From Alphaproteobacteria bacterium (lineage in GTDB: Bacteria > Pseudomonadota > Alphaproteobacteria > Micropepsales > Micropepsaceae): a DNA stretch of 8,493 nt. Numbering within the stretch: the first letter of the stretch is position 1; the number at the start of each line of letters is the position of its first letter. Positions 5,103-8,493 of this stretch are shown piece after piece. The notes below the pieces were generated by a model that saw only the letters and a list, made by a program, of their open reading frames with translations, was not told where the DNA came from and searched no databases. Location of the stretch: positions 1-8,493 of the forward strand of contig JAICVV010000068.1 in NCBI GenBank assembly GCA_025935155.1, written 5' to 3'. The position numbers and the translations under genes were made by a program.

Positions 5103-6080
5103 TCAGATGTAATCGGCAACGAATTCGTCGAAAGCTTCCCAGAAACGTGCGCGGATGGAATCGTTCTCCATCAGGATTTCATGTTCCGCGTCTGCAAATT
5201 CGCGATAGCGGCCATGCGGCAGCCGCGCGGCGAATTCCCGTGTCGCGGCCGTGTCGACAATGCGATCGCGGCCCGCGCCGAAAACAAGTACTGGAGTGGC
5301 GATTGCTTCCGCGTAACCGGGCGACATCACCGTATCCATGGAGCGGTACGCAGCTTCCAGCCAGCCCCAGGTCGGCCCCGCCAGCCGCAAATTCGGATGC
5401 TGCCGCAGGATGTTCTGCGTGCGCGCGAAACGCTCTGCATCCGATGTCACCAGCTGATCGGCGAAGGTCATCTGCAGCGGATCGCGTTCGCGGATTCCGA
5501 TCACCCAATCGCCGCCACGGCCTGCGAAATTCTGCATCGAACACATCAGCCGCGCGAGCCGCGGATTGTAGCCACGGGTCAGCACCCGCATCATTGGCGC
5601 AATCAGTACGGCAGCGCGAAACTGCTTCGGGCGATCGTGCATCGCCCGCAGCGCGATGTGCGCGCCCATGGAATGCGCCAGCACAATGGGCGGCCGGTCG
5701 CTGAAATTGCGCACCACCTTGTCGAGAAACACCAGCAGATCGGAATCGTATTGCCGGAAATCGGCGATGTGCGCCTTCAGCGGATTCTTCAGCGCGCGTG
5801 CCGAACCGCCTTGCCCGCGCCAATCCATCGTCGCGACCGTAAAGCCGCGCGACAGCAGCTCGCCCGTCACCTCCAAATATTTTTCGATGAATTCCGTCTG
5901 CCCGTGCAGCAGCACGCAGACGCCGCGCGAGGTGAGGTCCGGATTCGGCAGCAAGGTGGCGATACGCAGCGGCTTGCCGTCCCGCCCATACGCGAAACGG
6001 GCCTGGATATCCTCGGGCTCGATCGCGCGCTGGCCACCGAAGCCCTGCGGTAAACGCGTCCCGGCACTCACGGCCGCCAC
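5103..6080 (-). CDS. Alpha/beta hydrolase, lysophospholipase / monoacylglycerol lipase type
   Basis: A 325-aa cytoplasmic serine hydrolase of the Hydrolase_4 (PldB, monoglyceride lipase) group. The oxyanion strand is VCVLLHGQTEF (54-64, HG at 59-60). ATMDWRGQGGS (83-93) is the conserved D-x-R-G-x-G-x-S segment. The nucleophile elbow is AHSMG with Ser137, the acid is Asp272 in FGAGRDRIVD, and the catalytic His is H300 in DAEHEIL. The cap region (about 165-250) carries the substrate-specific helices. Such enzymes release fatty acids from lysophospholipids or monoacylglycerols; the actual substrate here is not visible. The start is a GTG at 6080 with GGAAGG 6 bases upstream; an in-frame GTG at 6071 is too far from it. 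The next gene in the same direction (SCP2 domain) ends 144 bases upstream, so a shared lipid-related operon is possible but unproven. Confidence 0.94.
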   Translation of the reverse strand: MAAVSAGTRLPQGFGGQRAIEPEDIQARFAYGRDGKPLRIATLLPNPDLTSRGVCVLLHGQTEFIEKYLEVTGELLSRGFTVATMDWRGQGGSARALKNPLKAHIADFRQYDSDLLVFLDKVVRNFSDRPPIVLAHSMGAHIALRAMHDRPKQFRAAVLIAPMMRVLTRGYNPRLARLMCSMQNFAGRGGDWVIGIRERDPLQMTFADQLVTSDAERFARTQNILRQHPNLRLAGPTWGWLEAAYRSMDTVMSPGYAEAIATPVLVFGAGRDRIVDTAATREFAARLPHGRYREFADAEHEILMENDSIRARFWEAFDEFVADYI

Positions 6081-6136
6081 CTGCCGCCTTCCAGACTCGA
6101 ATACGGCTTAGCACGCGCCGCTGCAAGGAAGGTTAA

Positions 6137-6170
6137 GCGGTGGCCGAAAATCTTGAAAAACAGCCACCGC
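6137..6170. repeat. Perfect inverted repeat between SCP2 and hydrolase genes
   Basis: GCGGTGGC (6137-6144) and GCCACCGC (6163-6170) are perfect 8-bp arms around an AT-rich 18-base spacer. Neither side is followed by a run of T, so it is not a classical terminator; it may be a processing hairpin or protein site in the SCP2-hydrolase gap (6081-6224). The same gap holds a 10-base direct repeat, CGCCGCAACG, at 6185-6194 and 6207-6216. No gene was seen in it. Confidence 0.4.
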
Positions 6171-6224
6171 GCCCTCCCTTTCTTCGCCGCAACGAAAAGG
6201 AAAGGCCGCCGCAACGCTCCCGCG

Positions 6225-6542
6225 CTACGCCTTTTGCAGAATCGGCCCCAGCTTCATGGCCAGGCCCATATCGCCGGCCACGCGCAGCTTGCCCTGCATG
6301 AAGGCGCTGGTGGGGTCGAGCTCGCGGCGGATCATCTTGCCGAAGGTGTCCAGCGCCACGCTGATGGTGCAATCCGCATTCTTGCCCGCGCCGTCGCTCA
6401 CCGTATTGGGTGCGGATTTGCCGTCGATGAACACGCTGCCAGGCTCGCCGAAGTCGAACTTCACGGTGCCGCCAAGGCCGGAATTGGCGCCCACTGCGCT
6501 GCCCATTTTCTGGATGATGTCCTGCACCTGTGGAGAGCTCAT
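6225..6542 (-). CDS. SCP2 sterol-carrier domain protein
   Basis: A 105-aa single-domain protein of the SCP2 family, a hydrophobic-pocket fold that binds or carries sterols, fatty acyl-CoA or other lipids. Recognisable segments are GGTVKFDFGEPGSVFIDGK (24-42), followed by DCTISVALDTFGKMIRREL (57-75) and DPTSAFMQGKLRVAGDMGLAMKLGPIL (76-102), the last being the strongest family signature (the M-Q-G-K-L-x-x-x-G-D-M-x-x-A-M-K-L pattern). Length is normal for the bacterial stand-alone type. The ATG at 6542 is preceded by AAGGAA. The gene is transcribed away from the membrane protein gene at 6697, so the 154-base gap between them holds two divergent promoters; no strong hexamers were found. Its ligand is unknown. 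A lipid role next to a lysophospholipase-type hydrolase is consistent but not evidence of a shared pathway. Confidence 0.93.
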   Translation of the reverse strand: MSSPQVQDIIQKMGSAVGANSGLGGTVKFDFGEPGSVFIDGKSAPNTVSDGAGKNADCTISVALDTFGKMIRRELDPTSAFMQGKLRVAGDMGLAMKLGPILQKA

Positions 6543-6696
6543 GTTCTTTCCTTCGCGTGCCTGTCTGACCGGCCGGTTGTGGCGGAGCGGTAGCCCCTTC
6601 CCGGTCAGCGAATATGGGCGTTCGGCGCCGCCCCCGCAATGGCGCCGTTCTTCTCATAGAGATAGCATCGGCGCGAACCTCAAGCGCGCGTATTGG

Positions 6697-7116
6697 ATGA
6701 GCTTGCAGGATAGCGAAGCGAGCGAACTGGAAGCGGCGGTTTTCGCGCGGCCGCAACGGCGCGATGCACTCGGCAAATTCTGCTTCGTGGTTCATTTCCT
6801 GCCGCTGCTTTACGTGCTGAGCGGATGGGCCGTGCCATGGCGCGTTGCGCTGATCGGCTATCTCGTGTTCCTGCCGGCGATGTTCCTGCAGTGGCGGCTG
6901 AACGGCGGCAGCTGCGTGCTGAACAATATCGAATCCCTTATCCGCACCGGCCGCTGGCGCGATCCGAATAACCGCGAAGAAGGCGCCTGGCTGCGCACCA
7001 CGATCGGCGATTGCACGGGATGGAATCTTTCCCGCGCGCAGATGGATGCCGTCATGAACACGGCGCTCGCCATCCTGTGGCTCACCGCCGTCGCCCGCCT
7101 GTACCGGTGGATATAG
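6697..7116 (+). CDS. Integral membrane protein of unknown function, 139 aa
   Basis: I do not recognise the family with confidence. The protein starts MSLQDSEASELEAAVFARPQ with an acidic then basic N-terminus. It has two closely spaced hydrophobic helices (about 28-45, CFVVHFLPLLYVLSGWAV, and 48-66, ALIGYLVFLPAMFLQW) and a third at the C-terminus (about 119-135, VMNTALAILWLTAV). Between them is a conserved-looking soluble segment with two Cys: LNGGSCVLNNIESLIRTGRW (68-87) and TTIGDCTGWNLS (101-112). The frame is open upstream to 6256, but that part is antisense to the SCP2 gene, and the ATG at 6697 is the first plausible start after it; no clear ribosome binding site precedes it. The gene is divergent from SCP2 and lies 79 bases before the methyltransferase gene. 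Something like the DUF2784 membrane proteins is possible, but I could not verify it. Confidence 0.78.
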   Translation: MSLQDSEASELEAAVFARPQRRDALGKFCFVVHFLPLLYVLSGWAVPWRVALIGYLVFLPAMFLQWRLNGGSCVLNNIESLIRTGRWRDPNNREEGAWLRTTIGDCTGWNLSRAQMDAVMNTALAILWLTAVARLYRWI

Positions 7117-7195
7117 TCCGTCGCTTGGGCGTCCGCCGCAGACACTTTGCCGATGCGAGGAATCGCCCTAAACAAGCGCAACCGGTGCGGGTGCG

Positions 7196-8493
7196 ATGAA
7201 CGATGTTGCGAAGAAGCCGGCTCAGGCGGGCGCGAAGGCGAATCTGCGGAAGCCTGCGCGGGCGGAGCTGATCTGGGACGGCAAGTACGACGAGCAAGGC
7301 CGCCGCGTGGCGCCGCTCCGCGTGGCGCTGCCGTTTCAGACCGTGGAGACGGTGAATGAATCGGCGCAGGACCGTCAGAAGAGTCTGCTGCTCGGCGCCG
7401 GGTTCGCGGAAGAGGAATGGCGCAACCGGCTCGTCTGGGGCGACAAGAAATATGTGCTGCCGTCGCTCTTGCCGGAATTCGCCGGCAAGGTGAACCTCAT
7501 CTACATCGATCCGCCGTTCGCGACCGAAGAAGATTTTTCGTACACCGCAACGATTCCAGACTACTGCGGCGATCCGGAGGAAGCGCTCAAGTTCATTAAG
7601 CAGCCGAGCATGATTGAACAGAAGGCATACCGTGACACTTGGGGCAGGAACTTAGATTCTTATCTGGAGTGGATGCACGATACGCTCGTGATCCTGCACG
7701 AGCTTCTGAACGAAGCCGGCTCAATCTATGTCCACATAGATGTGCATCGGGGCCCATACATCAAGCTGTTAATGGATGAGATTTTTGGCATAGATAATTT
7801 TCAGAACGAGATAGCTTGGTATTATTACAACAAGCTTCACGACAGTCGAAAGCGGTTACTCCCAAAGGCGTTCGATCAAATCCTCTACTACGTCAAATCG
7901 AAGCAGAGCTCCTATACGTATCACGCCCAAAAGGAAAAGCGGGATCAGCCTGTTAAGAAACTGAAATATCAAAAGGTCGAAGGAAAAATTCAGAATGTGA
8001 TTGGGCCGGACGGAAAGGCAGTAACGTACATTAGCGAGGATCGGACCATTGATAACGTATGGCGAATCCGATGTTTGCAACCGGCTAACAAAGAGGAATG
8101 GGTCGACTACGATACGCAAAAACCGATCGATCTGATCGAGCGCGTCCTTTCATTTAGTAGCGACGACAACGACCTAATTCTGGATTGTTTTTGCGGATCG
8201 GGCAGCAGTCTCCTTGCAGCAGAGAAAATGAGGCGACGATGGATAGGCTGCGACCTCGGGCGCTTTGCCATTCACACCACGCGCAAGCGGCTGCTGTCGA
8301 TTCCGAACGTGCGGCCCTTTATCGTGCAGAACCTCGGCAAATATGAACGGCAGGTGTGGGCCGGCGGGTTCCTCCCCCGCGCAGCGGGGGAGGGGGACCG
8401 CGAAGCGGTGGAGGGGGCGGGAGCTTCGCCGCCCCCCCCCGCCCCCGGCGCCCCACCCCCCCCCGAACCGGGGGGGGCCCCAAAAAGAGGCCA
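7196..8493 (+). CDS. DNA methyltransferase (beta class, N6-adenine/N4-cytosine type), 3' end missing
   Basis: An open frame of 432 codons from the ATG at 7196 to the window end without a stop. The catalytic motif IV is YIDPPFAT (residues 103-110, DPPF at 105-108). YDTQKPIDLIERV (305-317) is the usual segment before motif I, which is LDCFCGSGSS (329-338). Then come WIGCDLGRFAIHTTRKRLL (349-367) and VQNLGKYERQVW (377-388), as in large site-specific methyltransferases associated with defence loci. Order IV, target recognition domain, I is the beta class used by type III Mod and relatives. The enzyme would transfer methyl groups from AdoMet to DNA bases. GC content is about 65-70% over the first 240 bases, about 40-50% over about 7620-8160, and above 57% again after 8220. 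Residues after ~389 derive from a palindromic, then homopolymeric stretch and are doubtful. The specific defence system cannot be named from this part. Confidence 0.92.
   Translation, partial: MNDVAKKPAQAGAKANLRKPARAELIWDGKYDEQGRRVAPLRVALPFQTVETVNESAQDRQKSLLLGAGFAEEEWRNRLVWGDKKYVLPSLLPEFAGKVNLIYIDPPFATEEDFSYTATIPDYCGDPEEALKFIKQPSMIEQKAYRDTWGRNLDSYLEWMHDTLVILHELLNEAGSIYVHIDVHRGPYIKLLMDEIFGIDNFQNEIAWYYYNKLHDSRKRLLPKAFDQILYYVKSKQSSYTYHAQKEKRDQPVKKLKYQKVEGKIQNVIGPDGKAVTYISEDRTIDNVWRIRCLQPANKEEWVDYDTQKPIDLIERVLSFSSDDNDLILDCFCGSGSSLLAAEKMRRRWIGCDLGRFAIHTTRKRLLSIPNVRPFIVQNLGKYERQVWAGGFLPRAAGEGDREAVEGAGASPPPPAPGAPPPPEPGGAPKRG
8371..8436. repeat. Three-hairpin GC-rich palindromic repeat within the methyltransferase frame
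   Basis: Three adjacent perfect hairpins: CCTCCCCCGC-GCA-GCGGGGGAGG (8371-8393), ACCGC-GAA-GCGGT (8397-8409) and GGGGGCGG-8 bases-CCGCCCCC (8413-8436). They interrupt the methyltransferase reading frame without a stop. The pattern resembles short palindromic elements dispersed in alphaproteobacterial genomes. From about 8432 to the end the sequence becomes runs of C and G ending in a short A run, which looks like assembly or read-end noise. Confidence 0.6.

Noticed and set aside
5043..6053. Plus-strand 336-codon open frame antisense to the hydrolase
   Set aside because: The opposite strand encodes a complete serine hydrolase with its Ser-Asp-His triad; the plus-strand product is His/Arg/Ala-rich with no recognisable fold.
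6137..6170. Inverted repeat as a rho-independent terminator for the SCP2 gene
   Set aside because: The spacer is long (18 bases) and no T run follows on either strand, so it was listed only as a repeat.
6256..6696. Upstream extension of the 139-aa membrane protein frame
   Set aside because: This portion is antisense to the SCP2 gene and has no membrane or family features; the protein-like sequence begins at the ATG at 6697.

Overview
The window looks like a fragment of an alphaproteobacterial chromosome (order not resolved). The reasons are the high GC, the ruvC-ruvA-ruvB then ybgC gene order (ybgC normally leads into the tol-pal genes, here beyond position 1), the RopB/Omp25-like outer membrane beta-barrel, and the GTCATCGCCCG-type intergenic palindromes common in that class. 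No rRNA, tRNA, CRISPR array or transposase was seen.

Positions 1-3766 read on the minus strand as one long tightly packed cluster, in transcription order: an Imm8-like immunity protein (3766-3419), ruvC (3323-2820), ruvA (2823-2221), a Phd/YefM-type antitoxin (2184-1933), a VapC-type PIN-domain toxin (1936-1529), ruvB (1532-459), a small one-TM protein (to 209) and the 5' part of ybgC (216-1). RuvC cuts Holliday junctions; RuvA and RuvB bind and migrate them. The striking point is that a complete toxin-antitoxin pair sits between ruvA and ruvB. Its genes are stitched in by stop/start overlaps (TTGA between antitoxin and toxin, ATGA between toxin and ruvB). The 36-bp ruvA-antitoxin gap carries a repeated palindrome that looks like an autoregulatory operator.

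Positions 3767-6542 hold separate minus-strand genes: a composite palindromic repeat (3799-3889), a 59-aa hypothetical gene (4112-3933), a strong rho-independent terminator (4230-4192), a signal-peptide outer membrane barrel protein (4911-4246) with a possible ECF-sigma promoter, an alpha/beta hydrolase of the lysophospholipase/monoacylglycerol lipase type (6080-5103) and an SCP2 sterol-carrier domain protein (6542-6225).

From 6697 the strand switches to plus: a 139-aa membrane protein of unknown function, then a DNA methyltransferase of the beta class (motif IV DPPF before motif I FCGSG). It starts at 7196 and stays open to the window end. Its middle, which should contain the target recognition domain, drops to about 40-50% GC between two GC-rich flanks, which suggests domain exchange. 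The last ~120 bases carry three adjacent hairpins followed by C and G homopolymers, probably a palindromic repeat plus poor sequence at a contig end. Any restriction or helicase partner would lie beyond the window.
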